Origin: Hyphomicrobiales bacterium
GTDB taxonomy: Bacteria > Pseudomonadota > Alphaproteobacteria > Rhizobiales > Kaistiaceae
Direction of reading: 5' to 3'
DNA: 64,000 nt
NCBI GenBank assembly: GCA_017305635.1
Contig: JAFKKF010000006.1
Location: forward strand, 1 to 64,000
Shown here in pieces: positions 1 to 8,725 of the stretch (its first letter is position 1; each line of letters starts with the position of its first letter). The position numbers and the translations under genes are program-made. The notes beneath the pieces are model-generated. The model searched no databases. It worked only from the letters and a program-made list of their open reading frames with translations, and had not been told where the DNA came from.

Positions 1-203
1 GGCCCCTCGTACTCGTCGCCGTGGTTGCCACCTTCGAGGATCACCGTCGGGCCCTTGCCGCCGGCGATCACCGCGATCGGCAGCCGCGTCACCCCCCAGG
101 CATCCCCGTTCGGCGAATGCGGGATCATCACAAAGCCGACCTGCTTCCCGGGCCGGTCAACATCAATCGTCAAAAACGCAGTCGAGCGCGGAGGGGATGA
201 CAT
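1..203 (-). CDS. Succinylglutamate desuccinylase/aspartoacylase-family deacylase (DoeB-like), N-terminal part
   Basis: Only the first 67 codons lie in the window; the gene runs off the left edge. The reading frame starts at an ATG at 203-201. It encodes an N-terminal beta-rich segment followed by the zinc-site motif GGNHGDEYEG at about residues 57-66, in which His and Glu are the expected zinc ligands of the M14-like aspartoacylase fold. The stretch around MIPHSPNGDAWG resembles the N-terminus of N-acetyl-diaminobutyrate deacetylase (DoeB, ectoine breakdown) and related acyl-amino-acid deacylases. The exact substrate cannot be read from this fragment. It is divergent from the ridA-like gene to its right. 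Confidence 0.75.
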   Translation of the reverse strand, partial: MSSPPRSTAFLTIDVDRPGKQVGFVMIPHSPNGDAWGVTRLPIAVIAGGKGPTVILEGGNHGDEYEG

Positions 204-526
204 GTGCGATTCTGCTAGCGTCTGTGGGAGGAGCCAGCAGCCTTCGCTACCGGTTCGTGGTCATAGCGCGTCAGCGGGACGGTGGTACCTGGTGAGACCG
301 GTTGCGGAAATTGCCCGGAACGGTCGGAAGGCCTCCCTCCAAACCTTGGGGGCCGCTGCGGCGGAGCGCTTCCGCGCGACATGGCAGCGAACGTCAAGAC
401 GCCGCTCCTCTCCTTGCAGGAAGATCCTTCGAACCTATGGTTATTTACTTACTGATAAGTCAGTATAAAGTCAATCCGCCGCACCGATCCCTATCGACGG
501 GCCCGGGAGACGACGAGGAGGGAAGG
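204..526. other. Intergenic region between divergent deacylase and ridA-like genes
   Basis: This 323-bp spacer carries no convincing gene. Its right half is AT-rich compared with its surroundings, from about 435 to 475, and holds a palindrome listed separately. A GAGGAGGGA ribosome-binding site lies at 515-523 just before the ridA-like start. It presumably contains the promoters for both divergent genes. Confidence 0.5.
450..465. promoter_or_regulatory. Palindromic operator candidate for a TetR-type repressor
   Basis: The sequence shows TACTGA-TAAG-TCAGTA, perfect 6-bp arms around a 4-bp centre, inside an AT-rich patch followed by TATAAAG at 464-470. TetR-family operators often look like this. 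The tetR gene begins about 540 bp downstream, after the ridA-like gene, so autoregulation of a ridA-tetR unit is a reasonable inference. Confidence 0.5.
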
Positions 527-919
527 ATGAAACGCCAGAGGATTTCCACCGGCTCGGCCTACGAAAAGCTCGTTGGCTACTCGCGGGCGCTCGCTGTTGG
601 CGACTGGGTATTCGTTTCCGGCACGACGGGACGCGACCACGAGACCGGCGAGATCCCCGAGGACGTGGTCGAGCAGACGCGCATGTGCTTCAAGACGATC
701 GAACGGGCGCTCGCCGAGGCAGGCTCGTCGCTCGCCGACGTCGTCCGCATGCGCATCCTCATGGTCGATCCGGCGGACGACGCACGCGTCGCCTCCGTCC
801 TCAGCGAGTACCTGAAGCCGGTCGGCCCGGCGCTCACCACGACGGTTGGTGCCCTCCTCGACGCCCGCTTCAAGATCGAGATCGACGTGACCGCCTTGAA
901 GAGCCCGAGCGACGCCTAA
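527..919 (+). CDS. RidA/YjgF/UK114-family protein
   Basis: A 130-residue protein of the size and pattern of the Rid family, which forms trimers; the founding member RidA deaminates reactive enamines and imines from PLP enzymes. The ATG at 527 is chosen because GAGGAGGGA sits just upstream; upstream in-frame codons look non-coding. In RidA itself a conserved arginine near the C-terminus (Arg105 in the E. coli protein) is needed for catalysis. Here the matching stretch reads GPALTTTVGALL with no arginine, so this is probably one of the Rid subfamilies without imine deaminase activity. It lies ahead of a tetR gene and beside catabolic genes, so a role in a catabolic pathway is likelier than general imine removal. 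Confidence 0.85.
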   Translation: MKRQRISTGSAYEKLVGYSRALAVGDWVFVSGTTGRDHETGEIPEDVVEQTRMCFKTIERALAEAGSSLADVVRMRILMVDPADDARVASVLSEYLKPVGPALTTTVGALLDARFKIEIDVTALKSPSDA

Positions 920-1006
920 CGCCGGCGGAAGGCCACGGATGCCGCCCTTGGTTGCAGGCGACCCGCCGCGCTATATTTGCAGCGGAACCGGAGGATTCGG
1001 GAAGCG

Positions 1007-1672
1007 ATGCGCGACCAGATCAAGGCCCTTGCCAAGGATCTCCTGATCCAGCGCGGCTATCGCGGGGTGTCGTTTGGCGACCTTGCCTCTGCCCTCAACA
1101 CGACGCGGGCCAACATCCACTACCATTTCGGCAATAAGCAAAAGCTCGTCAGCGAGGTCCTCAACGACTACATCAAGGCGACGCTGGCCGAGCAGAAGCA
1201 TGTCTGGGGGGATCCGGGCGCCCGCCTGGTCGACCGCATCGGCCGGACGGTCGAATACAGCCACCGCCGCTATGCGAAGTACAATCCGCCGGGCAAGAGC
1301 GGCCATCCATGGAGCCTGATCGCGCGCATGCGCCAGGACAGCGACGCGCTGACCCCCAAGGATCGCGCTTCCCTCCGGCGCTTCGGCGAGGAGTTGCACG
1401 GCCTCATCGTCGCCGCCATCGAGGATGCCAAGGCACGCGGGGAATTCGTGGCAACCATGCCGGTGCAGGACGTTGCGCTGCAGCTAGTCGGCGTCGCCAA
1501 TAGCGCCGGCCCGATCACCCAGGACGCTGGCAATTTCGACCGCCTGGAACAGCTCTACATGGGCTTTGCCCGCATCATTGCGCAGGCCTTCGGCACCGAG
1601 AAGGCCGCCGCCGCTCCGAAATACCATCGACGCGATCATTCCGAAGCACATACCCATCGCACACTCCCTTGA
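1007..1672 (+). CDS. TetR/AcrR-family transcriptional regulator
   Basis: A 221-residue repressor-type protein. The N-terminal helix-turn-helix is clear: a helix ending in QRGYRGVSFGDLA, then LNTTRANIHYHFGNKQKLV, the usual TetR recognition-helix pattern with the Y-H-F-x-N-K core. The C-terminal two thirds is the variable ligand-binding and dimer domain. The ATG at 1007 gives the usual short leader before the DNA-binding domain and has GGAGG at 990-994; a TTG at 977 in the same frame is a possible longer start. It follows the ridA-like gene by 87 bp and probably acts on the palindrome at 450-465. The gene converges on the kinase gene of the large minus-strand operon. Confidence 0.88.
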   Translation: MRDQIKALAKDLLIQRGYRGVSFGDLASALNTTRANIHYHFGNKQKLVSEVLNDYIKATLAEQKHVWGDPGARLVDRIGRTVEYSHRRYAKYNPPGKSGHPWSLIARMRQDSDALTPKDRASLRRFGEELHGLIVAAIEDAKARGEFVATMPVQDVALQLVGVANSAGPITQDAGNFDRLEQLYMGFARIIAQAFGTEKAAAAPKYHRRDHSEAHTHRTLP

Positions 1673-1879
1673 TGGCTACCGCATCGGCTTCCGGCTTCTG
1701 AAGGCCGAAAGCGACATGCTCTCGCGATATTCTCGCTGCGCTATTCGGACGTAGGGATACCCTTACGCCCGCTCCACGATGCCGTGCTTGTCGGCCCACG
1801 CCACAAGCGCGAGCCGAGCCATTCCGTTCGCCTGCAAGGGCGATCTATGGGGAGACGCGGCAGGCGAACGCGGTGGCAT

Positions 1880-3340
1880 TCAACCGCCCGAAGATCTCCA
1901 TTTCGCATAGGCCGCTTCGAGGGCCGGAGCGGCTGAACGGCCGGGTTCGATTCGTTCAGCACGGGAGACCATGACCGCAGCGGCTCTGTCGAGATCGTGG
2001 AAGACGCCGCCGCAGACGCCAGCGAGCATGGCGATGCCGACCGACGACGCCTCCTGCTTGTCGAGGCGGACCACCGGGACGCGGAGGCAGTCGGCGCGCA
2101 ATTGGAGCGCCGGGCGGCTGGCAGCGAGGCCGCCGACCACCACCACCTCCTCCACCAGGCAGCCACAGCGGCGGTAGACGTCGAGGCCGGCGGCGACCGT
2201 GAAGGCCGCACCTTCCAGCGCGGCTCGCAGGAGATGCAGCGGGCCATGGGACAGATCGAGGCCGGCGATGGCCCCCCGCTCCGCACTTTTCCAGTCGGGA
2301 AAGCGGCTCCCGGTGAGCGCCCCGCGGAACGCCAGGCCGCCGGCGCCCGGTGGGATGGTCGCAAGCGCTTCGGCAAGTTTCCCATCGGCGTGATCGGCGA
2401 GACCGAACAATTGGGTGAGCCAGGCAACCGCGCCGCCCGTCAGTCCGGTAGGCCCGCCCACGGTCCAGAGGCCCGGGACGGCGTGCGCATTGACGATCAG
2501 GGCTCCCTCGGGATCACGGATAGGTCGCGAAACAGTATGGAGGATGGTGTCCGTCGTGCCGGCGACGTCGATCGTGACTCCGGCACGGACCGCGCCCGCA
2601 CCGACGGTGCCGGCGGTCCCATCCGGGCAGCCGACCGCGACCGGCGTGCCGGCAGGAAGCCCCGTCGCTGCGGCGGCCTCTTCAGTCATCTCGCCTGCCC
2701 GCGCGGGCGCGGCGGCGACCGCCGGCAGGAGGGCAGTGTCGACGCCGAAGCCGGTGACCAGCGCTTCCGACCAGCATCGTCGGTCGACATCGAACAGGCC
2801 CGAATAGGAGGCATGGGTCTCGTCGGTGAGCAACCGGCCGGTCAGGCGGTAGACCAGGAAGTCCTTCAGCGAGACAACCCTGACCGTATGCGCCAGGCCA
2901 GCCGGCCGGTGGCGAGCCAGCCAGGCAAGACGCGGCGCGAGCATTTCAGGCGTGATGCGCCGTCCGGCGATCCGCAGGCTCTCTGCACCGAACCGATCGG
3001 CCAGCTCCTCGGCCTCGGCCTGCGCCCGCGTGTCGGCCCAGAGGATGGCCGGCATCGCTGGGTGCCCCACCCGGTCGAGGAGCATGGTGCCGAGTTGCGC
3101 CGTCACGCCGACGCCGCGCACGGCAAGGCTCCCCCGTACCAGCCCCCTGGTCAAGCGAGCGACGTCGTCCCAGAGCGCATCCGCGTCCAGTTCGGCCAGG
3201 CCCGGCGCGTCGGCGACGACGCGTGTCGGACAGGTCGCCGCATCGACCTCCGCCCCGTCCGGCGCAATGAGCCGGACCCGCGTGCTCGACGTGCCGACGT
3301 CGACCGCGACGAGGACCTCGCGCGTGCCGGAAGCGGCCAA
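1880..3340 (-). CDS. FGGY-family carbohydrate kinase
   Basis: A 486-residue kinase of the xylulokinase/glycerol kinase superfamily, phosphorylating a sugar or polyol with ATP in the cytoplasm. The N-terminal phosphate-binding loop VAVDVGTSSTR lies at residues 11-21. The catalytic aspartate is Asp240 in VGCPDGTAG. A second nucleotide motif, DVAGTTDTI, follows. Length is typical. It is the last gene of the minus-strand catabolic operon, starting 3 bp after the upstream cyclase-family gene. The substrate is unknown; similarity is to the xylulokinase branch, but the neighbours do not form a pentose pathway, so I leave the specificity open. Confidence 0.88.
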   Translation of the reverse strand: MAASGTREVLVAVDVGTSSTRVRLIAPDGAEVDAATCPTRVVADAPGLAELDADALWDDVARLTRGLVRGSLAVRGVGVTAQLGTMLLDRVGHPAMPAILWADTRAQAEAEELADRFGAESLRIAGRRITPEMLAPRLAWLARHRPAGLAHTVRVVSLKDFLVYRLTGRLLTDETHASYSGLFDVDRRCWSEALVTGFGVDTALLPAVAAAPARAGEMTEEAAAATGLPAGTPVAVGCPDGTAGTVGAGAVRAGVTIDVAGTTDTILHTVSRPIRDPEGALIVNAHAVPGLWTVGGPTGLTGGAVAWLTQLFGLADHADGKLAEALATIPPGAGGLAFRGALTGSRFPDWKSAERGAIAGLDLSHGPLHLLRAALEGAAFTVAAGLDVYRRCGCLVEEVVVVGGLAASRPALQLRADCLRVPVVRLDKQEASSVGIAMLAGVCGGVFHDLDRAAAVMVSRAERIEPGRSAAPALEAAYAKWRSSGG

Positions 3341-3343
3341 GGC

Positions 3344-4087
3344 CTACCGGGGCAGGAAGGCCACGGCGCGGACCGGCGAGCCCGTGCCATTGTCGATCTT
3401 GAGCGGCAGCGCCATGAAGAAGCTCAGCGCCGGGAGCGCGGCGAGGTTCGAGACATTTTCGAGGATCAGGATGCCCTCGGGCAGAAGCGTGTAGTGCGCG
3501 GCGAGCTTGCCGCCCCCGCCGTCGCCCGGATCGAGGCTGATGCAATCGGTGCCGACCAGTTTCACGCGTCGCTCGGCAAGATAGCCAGCGGCGTCGGCCG
3601 ACAGCCCCGGCCAGCTGTCGAGGAAGCCGAAGCCTTCCGTACCGGTCTTCCAATGCTGCTCCCACTGGAAGTCGATGAGGACGACATCGTCGGCCGCGAT
3701 GGCGGCATTGTCCGCCTCCCAGGCGCGTATCTGATCCGCCGTCACCTGGGAATTGTCCTTCGCGAAGGGACCGAACTGCATCTTCACGCAGCGGCCGATG
3801 AAGGATTCGAGCGGCAGTTCGTGGATATGCTTCCGCTTCGGGCCGTGCCGCACGAAATGGGAGGGCGCGTCGAGATGGGTGCCGGTGTGCTCGCCGAGGA
3901 CGAGTTGGTTCATCTCCGCCGGATCGCCCATGGAGCACCAGCGCATCTGGAAGAATTTCGGATGCGTCGGATAGGACGGGATACCCGCCTCCAGCAGGCG
4001 GGTAAGGTCGACGATGCGGTGATCGGAAAGCGAATCCACCAGCCTCGCCGCCGATGGCGCGAGGCCTTTGGTCGGGACTTTCACCAT
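3344..4087 (-). CDS. Cyclase-family metal-dependent hydrolase (second copy in operon)
   Basis: A 247-residue protein of the cyclase/kynurenine formamidase family (Pfam Cyclase), metal-dependent hydrolases acting on amides, lactones or cyclic ketones. The metal-site motif HTGTHLDAPSH is at residues 67-77, with His67, His71, Asp73 and His77 as candidate ligands. A second conserved block around GTDCISLD follows near residue 180. It starts 10 bp after the permease stop and ends 3 bp before the kinase start, so it is translated from the same transcript. It is clearly different in length and sequence from the other family member in this operon (7781-8674), so the two probably act on different intermediates. 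Confidence 0.85.
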   Translation of the reverse strand: MVKVPTKGLAPSAARLVDSLSDHRIVDLTRLLEAGIPSYPTHPKFFQMRWCSMGDPAEMNQLVLGEHTGTHLDAPSHFVRHGPKRKHIHELPLESFIGRCVKMQFGPFAKDNSQVTADQIRAWEADNAAIAADDVVLIDFQWEQHWKTGTEGFGFLDSWPGLSADAAGYLAERRVKLVGTDCISLDPGDGGGGKLAAHYTLLPEGILILENVSNLAALPALSFFMALPLKIDNGTGSPVRAVAFLPR

Positions 4088-4097
4088 GGCGCCTTCC

Positions 4098-5096
4098 TTA
4101 TTTCTTGATGTGCCGCGCTTCGGCCCGGGCCGTCACCACGGCGATGATCAGCACGGCGCCGTTGAAGATCGGCTGCACCCAGAAGGGGGCGCCGAGGAGG
4201 TTCAGCCCGTTGAAGCCGACGGCGAGCAGGAGGATGGCGATGATCGTGCCCGGAATATTGTAGTAGCCCGGACGGTAGCTCGTCACGCCGAGGAAGGCGG
4301 CGGCATAGGCGGGGAGCAGCAGGTCCGGGCCGAAGCCCGGATTGGCCGCACCGCTCTGGCCGAGGTCGAAGATCGCCCCGATGGCGACGAGCAGGCCCGA
4401 CAGCGCGAAGGCGAGGATCTTCAGCCGGCCGGTGCGGATGCCGGCGAGGAAGGCGACGCGCTCCGATCCGCCGGTGGCATAGAGCTTCCGCCCGAGCGGC
4501 GTGTGCTCGGTGAAATAGAGCAGGACGAGCGCGATGATGATCGTCAGCCAGACGGTGATGCCGAGGCCGAGGAAGCGTTCCTGCCCGATATAGGTGATGA
4601 TCGGCGGCACGCCGGAGAAGATCACCTGGCCGCTGCTCAGGGCGAAGGTGAAGCCGCTGAGCAGGATGCCGGTGCCGAGCGTGGCGATGAAGGAACTGAT
4701 CTCGAACTTCACCGTCAGCAGGCCGTTGATCACGCCCGCCACGATGCCGGCAAAAATCATCGCCGGAACGACGATGGCGGCACCGTAGCCGGCCTGGCCG
4801 AGCACCGCCCCGAGCATGGCAAGGAAGCCGATCATATTGCCGAGCGAGAGGTCGAACTCGCCGGCGATGAGCGGAATGATGGCGGCAAAGGCGACGCAGG
4901 AAATGACCGCCTGGACGACGAGGAGGTTGGTGAGGTTCTGCGTGGTGAGGAAGCGGTCGGTGGCGAAGTTGAAACCGATCGCCAGGAGCACCAGGAGGAG
5001 CAGCGTCGCGTATTTCTCGAAAACGACGCGGATGAAGGAGCGGCTCGCCGCGGGCGCGCCGGCCGAGCGGAGGACGGTGTCGTCGGGATTGCTCAT
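4098..5096 (-). CDS. CUT2-type ABC transporter permease (RbsC/sugar family)
   Basis: A 332-residue integral membrane protein with about nine or ten hydrophobic segments, of the RbsC/AraH branched-chain-permease-like family used by ribose, xylose, inositol and related importers. The segment IPLIAGEFDLSLGNMIGF matches the conserved GIDLSVG-type motif of the family. A cytoplasmic loop with TPLGRKLYATGGSERVAFLAGI is the region that contacts the ATPase. The start at 5096 is chosen because ATG overlaps the TGA of the upstream ATPase gene (ATGA); an in-frame start at 5108 is possible. The partners are the ATPase and binding protein immediately upstream. Confidence 0.9.
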   Translation of the reverse strand: MSNPDDTVLRSAGAPAASRSFIRVVFEKYATLLLLVLLAIGFNFATDRFLTTQNLTNLLVVQAVISCVAFAAIIPLIAGEFDLSLGNMIGFLAMLGAVLGQAGYGAAIVVPAMIFAGIVAGVINGLLTVKFEISSFIATLGTGILLSGFTFALSSGQVIFSGVPPIITYIGQERFLGLGITVWLTIIIALVLLYFTEHTPLGRKLYATGGSERVAFLAGIRTGRLKILAFALSGLLVAIGAIFDLGQSGAANPGFGPDLLLPAYAAAFLGVTSYRPGYYNIPGTIIAILLLAVGFNGLNLLGAPFWVQPIFNGAVLIIAVVTARAEARHIKK

Positions 5097-6637
5097 GCGT
5101 AGCACCATTGGCTTACCGATTCACGGGTCAGGGTCGCGCCGCTCAGCTCGGTCGCGACCTTGCCGTCCTTGAGGACGAGGACACGACCGCAGATGGCGGC
5201 AAGCTGCTCGGGCTCCGTCGAGAAGAACAGGATGCCGAGGCCTTCCCTGGCGCCATCGCGCAGCACTTCGAAGATCTTCTCGCGGGCGCCTGGATCGACG
5301 CCGGAGGTCGGATCGTCGAGGACAAGGACCAGCGGCCGCGTCAGCAGCCATTTGCCGAGGAGCGCCTTCTGCTGGTTGCCGCCGCTGAGCTTGTCGAAGA
5401 GGATACGCGCCGAGGGCGGCCGCACGTCGAAGCCGGATATGACCTCGCGCAGGACCGCGCTTTCGCTGCCGCGCCGATGCCAGAAGCGGTCGAACTGGGG
5501 CAGGACGACATTGTCGGCAACCGACAGCGTCCCGATGCCGCCATTGCGCAGACGGTCCGCCGGAAGGACCGCTAGGCCGGCCGCGATGGCGTCGCTCGGT
5601 TCGACCCGCGTCGGCAGCGTCCGCGGACCGATGCGGATCGTCCCCCCACGCCGTGCGCGCATGCCGCCGAGGATGGCGGGAAGCTCCGCGATGCCGCTGT
5701 CGGCAAGGCCGGCGACCCCGACGATCTCGCCCGGCCGTACGGCGAAGCTGACGCCGTCCAGCGCCTCGCCCTTCAATCCCGCGACCGTGAGGACGGCGTC
5801 ATCGGCTTGAACGCCGCGTCCGTCGGCCGGCCTGGCACCGACGGCTTGCCAGAGCTGGCGGACGACGCCGCTCGCACCCTGCACGGCGCGCGAAGCGGGC
5901 CGCTCCTTGGTGCCGATCATCTGCGCGACCAGGCCGTCATCGTCCAGCGCGCCAGCCGGGCCGGCATGGACGACGCGGCCGTCCCGGAGAACGGTCACCC
6001 GCTGCGCGAGCCCATGCAGCTCGGCGAGGCGGTGCGTGACCATGAGGATGGCGGTGCCGGCCTTCGCGATCTCGCCCACCCGCTCGAGGAACATCGCGGC
6101 CTGGCTCTCGGGTAGCGAGGCGGTAACCTCGTCGAGGACGAGAAGCTCGACGCCGGACTTCACCTGATCGAGCGCGATGATAAGGGCAACCAGCGCCCGC
6201 TCGGCAGGCGACAATTTGCCGGCGAGCTGGCGCGGGGAAATCTGGAGGCGAAAGCGGCCGAGGAGCTCCGCGGCCTGGTCGTGGAGGCTCCGCCAGCGGA
6301 TGCGTCCGGCGCCGCTCGTCGGATAGCCGCGAAAGAGCGCCATGCACTCGGCGACCGTCATCGTATCGATAAGCGGCGCCTCCTGGTGGACGACGGCAAT
6401 GCCGAGCCCGCCCGCCTCGTAGGGCGAGTCGATCGCCGGCAGCACGCGGTCGCCGACGCTGATCGTGCCGCTGTCCGGCTGGTAGACGCCGGTCAGGATC
6501 TTGACCAGCGTCGACTTGCCGCTGCCATTGGCCCCGAGAAGGGCGTGGACCTCCCCCTTTTCCAGGGAGATATCCACGCCGTCGAGCACGCGGACGCCAG
6601 CGAAGGACTTGGTCAGCTTTTCGCCGGCGACCGCCAT
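5093..6637 (-). CDS. CUT2-type ABC transporter ATP-binding protein (two ABC domains)
   Basis: A 514-residue fused-duplicate ATPase like RbsA/MglA, powering sugar-type uptake. The first domain has Walker A GANGSGKST and Walker B LLVLDEVTASLPE; its signature reads LSPAERALV rather than the usual LSxGxxQ. The second domain has a degenerate Walker A (GLADSGIAEL), a good signature LSGGNQQK and Walker B LVLVLDDPTSGVDPG. Asymmetry between the halves is normal in this family. The start at 6637 removes a low-complexity upstream extension and lies 7 bp after the binding-protein stop. It overlaps the permease gene by 4 bp. Confidence 0.92.
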   Translation of the reverse strand: MAVAGEKLTKSFAGVRVLDGVDISLEKGEVHALLGANGSGKSTLVKILTGVYQPDSGTISVGDRVLPAIDSPYEAGGLGIAVVHQEAPLIDTMTVAECMALFRGYPTSGAGRIRWRSLHDQAAELLGRFRLQISPRQLAGKLSPAERALVALIIALDQVKSGVELLVLDEVTASLPESQAAMFLERVGEIAKAGTAILMVTHRLAELHGLAQRVTVLRDGRVVHAGPAGALDDDGLVAQMIGTKERPASRAVQGASGVVRQLWQAVGARPADGRGVQADDAVLTVAGLKGEALDGVSFAVRPGEIVGVAGLADSGIAELPAILGGMRARRGGTIRIGPRTLPTRVEPSDAIAAGLAVLPADRLRNGGIGTLSVADNVVLPQFDRFWHRRGSESAVLREVISGFDVRPPSARILFDKLSGGNQQKALLGKWLLTRPLVLVLDDPTSGVDPGAREKIFEVLRDGAREGLGILFFSTEPEQLAAICGRVLVLKDGKVATELSGATLTRESVSQWCYA

Positions 6638-6644
6638 GGCCGTT

Positions 6645-7718
6645 CTACTTCCCCTTCCAGAGCTCGAGGAACTTCGACTTGTAGTCGAAGTTGGCGACCC
6701 AATCCGAACCCTCGGCCGGCAGGTTGGTCTTGTCGAGTACGGTGAAGGGCAGGTTCTCGCCATGGGGCTCGATCAGGGGCTGCTTGTTGAGCGCGCGGAT
6801 GATCTGGTCGGCGATCGCCCAGCCCATGTACTCGTTGTCATAGGCGGCGTCGGCCACCTGAACCATGCCCTTGCGGATGAAGTCGAGGTTCTGCTGGTCG
6901 CCGAGCACGCTGATCAGCTTCACCTTGTCGGCGAGGCCGGCCTGGGCAATGGCCGGAACCTGGGTGCCGGCGGCCGGATCGAAGGGGGTGAAGATGTAGT
7001 TGGTGTCCGGGTTCGCCCGCAGATACCCGACCGTCATCTGGGCGAGCGTCGCGCCGACCTGGTTGCCGGTGAAGTATTGCTGCGGCGAGACCACGCAGCC
7101 GGTACATTTCTTCAGCCCTTCGAGAAGGCCCGCCTCGAAGGCGAGCACCGAGGGGAACTCCTTGTCCGAGAAGATGGCGATGTTGGCCTTGCCGTCGGAG
7201 TCCTTGATGATCCATTCGGCGGCGGAGTTGCCGAGAGCGGCATAGTTCGGGCCGACGTCGAAGGCGACGCCGAGGGCACCGTCGGCCGGCTTGACCACCG
7301 GGTTGGGGCTGTCGATGCCGTTCGAGCCCGAGACGACGAGGACGTTGGCATCCTTGGCGGCCTTGAGGCCGAGCTGGACCGCAGCAGGATCGACCGCGAC
7401 CAGCACCACGACGTTGGCGCCCGCCGAGACCGCGTCGAGGATCGCCGAATTCTGCTGGCGGGGATTGCCGCCGCCGTCGACCACGGTGACGTCCCAGCCG
7501 AGCTCCTTGCCGGCATTCTGCAGGCCTACGGTCGGCGAGACGCAGCCATGCAGGATCGAGAGGCAGGTGATCGCCGTCACCTTCAGCTTCTCGGGGGCCT
7601 TGGCCGGCTCGGTAGGGCCGGCATATTGCGTAGGGACCTGGTCGGCGAGCGCCGGGCCGGCCCCGATGGCTGCCGCGAGCACCGCGCCCGCGAGCACTGC
7701 TTTCCACTTCATCGACAT
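6645..7718 (-). CDS. Periplasmic sugar-type ABC substrate-binding protein
   Basis: A 357-residue secreted protein of the periplasmic binding protein family that serves CUT2 importers. A signal peptide is obvious: MSMKWKAVLAGAVL followed by a small-residue stretch ending PALAD at about residue 26. The ATG at 7718 has GGAGG just upstream. The mature part has the alternating Rossmann-like pattern (VTVVDGGGNPRQQNSAILDA and VVLVAVDPAAV). Four cysteines (ITCLSILHGC and KKCTGC) could form two disulfides in the periplasm, which is unusual for the family. It is followed directly by the ATPase and permease, so this is a full importer. The ligand is not known. Confidence 0.9.
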   Translation of the reverse strand: MSMKWKAVLAGAVLAAAIGAGPALADQVPTQYAGPTEPAKAPEKLKVTAITCLSILHGCVSPTVGLQNAGKELGWDVTVVDGGGNPRQQNSAILDAVSAGANVVVLVAVDPAAVQLGLKAAKDANVLVVSGSNGIDSPNPVVKPADGALGVAFDVGPNYAALGNSAAEWIIKDSDGKANIAIFSDKEFPSVLAFEAGLLEGLKKCTGCVVSPQQYFTGNQVGATLAQMTVGYLRANPDTNYIFTPFDPAAGTQVPAIAQAGLADKVKLISVLGDQQNLDFIRKGMVQVADAAYDNEYMGWAIADQIIRALNKQPLIEPHGENLPFTVLDKTNLPAEGSDWVANFDYKSKFLELWKGK

Positions 7719-7780
7719 GTTCCCTCCACTTCTTCGTGTTGTAGACACCAACGCACGGCCGCCTCGCTGGCGGTCCGGAT

Positions 7781-8674
7781 TCAGACGATCGCCAGCGGCC
7801 GCACCATCGATCCCGTGGCACCGGTCACCGGCAGCGGCAGGCAGACGAACAGGAAGTCGTAGACGCGGTCCCGCGCCAGCTCCTCGGGGTTCACCCACTC
7901 GATGACGAGCAGGCCCTTCTCGTGGATGAGGAAGCGGTGCACCGGCTGCGGGTCGCCGCGGATACCCGAGGGCGCCACTTCCAGCGCCGCATTGTCGCCG
8001 GCAAAGGCGGTGATCCCCTGGTCGACCAGCCAGCGTGCGCCGTCGAGCGACAGGCCCGAGCCATCGGAAAGCGCCATCTTCTCCGGATCCGGCCAGTCAC
8101 GCATCGTGCCGGTGCGCACGAAGACGAGATCGCCGCTGGCGAGTTTGATCCCTTGCGCCTTGCAGGCGGCCTGCAGCTCCTTCCTTCCGACCGGCTGGCT
8201 CTTGCCGAGCCGGTCGAGGCCGAGGGCAGCGGGCACGTCGAGAAGCACGCCGTGGCGGAAGACCGGCGGCAGTTCGGAGGCGTCGTTGTTCAGTGGGCCG
8301 AAATCGCCGAGATGCTCGTTGGAAGAATAGCCGCCGTGCCACGCCGCATGCGGACCACAGGTGATGTGAGCCAGCGCATCGATATGGGTGCCCGTATGGG
8401 TCGTCCCCATCATGAACTCGGAGATGAAGCCGAAATTGACGCGGTTGACGTCGAGCAAGCGGAGGTCGCGCTGATTCCGTTCGCCGGCCGGCGTGCGATA
8501 AGTCATGACATTGAAGGGCGGGTGCCCGGTGGCGAGCGGCATGCCCGGCCACCAGCCGGACGAGAGGTCGTAAGCGCGGCCGGTCTTCGGCATGCGCAAC
8601 AGGTCAAGCGGAATATCGAAGCGCGTCTGGCGCGCTTTCCCGCCGGCCGGCTTCCGTGCCGCCTTTCTCGCCAT
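7781..8674 (-). CDS. Cyclase-family metal-dependent hydrolase (first copy in operon)
   Basis: A 297-residue member of the cyclase/kynurenine formamidase-like family. Its metal motif is HTGTHIDALAH, His93, His97, Asp99 and His103. It has a basic N-terminal leader (MARKAARKPAGGKARQ) before the domain; this could be a tail or a start called too early, but there is no better ATG before the conserved region. It lies 51 bp after the CaiB/BaiF gene and 62 bp before the binding-protein gene, in the middle of the operon. Known family members open cyclic compounds such as isatin or hydrolyse N-formyl groups. A lactone, cyclic amide or diketone opening step is therefore plausible; the true substrate is unknown. 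Confidence 0.85.
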   Translation of the reverse strand: MARKAARKPAGGKARQTRFDIPLDLLRMPKTGRAYDLSSGWWPGMPLATGHPPFNVMTYRTPAGERNQRDLRLLDVNRVNFGFISEFMMGTTHTGTHIDALAHITCGPHAAWHGGYSSNEHLGDFGPLNNDASELPPVFRHGVLLDVPAALGLDRLGKSQPVGRKELQAACKAQGIKLASGDLVFVRTGTMRDWPDPEKMALSDGSGLSLDGARWLVDQGITAFAGDNAALEVAPSGIRGDPQPVHRFLIHEKGLLVIEWVNPEELARDRVYDFLFVCLPLPVTGATGSMVRPLAIV

Positions 8675-8725
8675 AGCCGTTCCTCCTCCCTTCCCGGCGC
8701 CCTCCCGGCGCCGGTCGGCATTTCC

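Noticed and set aside
1997-4108. Long plus-strand open frame across the kinase and cyclase-family genes
   Set aside because: Composition is that of an antisense shadow; the minus-strand proteins have clear family motifs.
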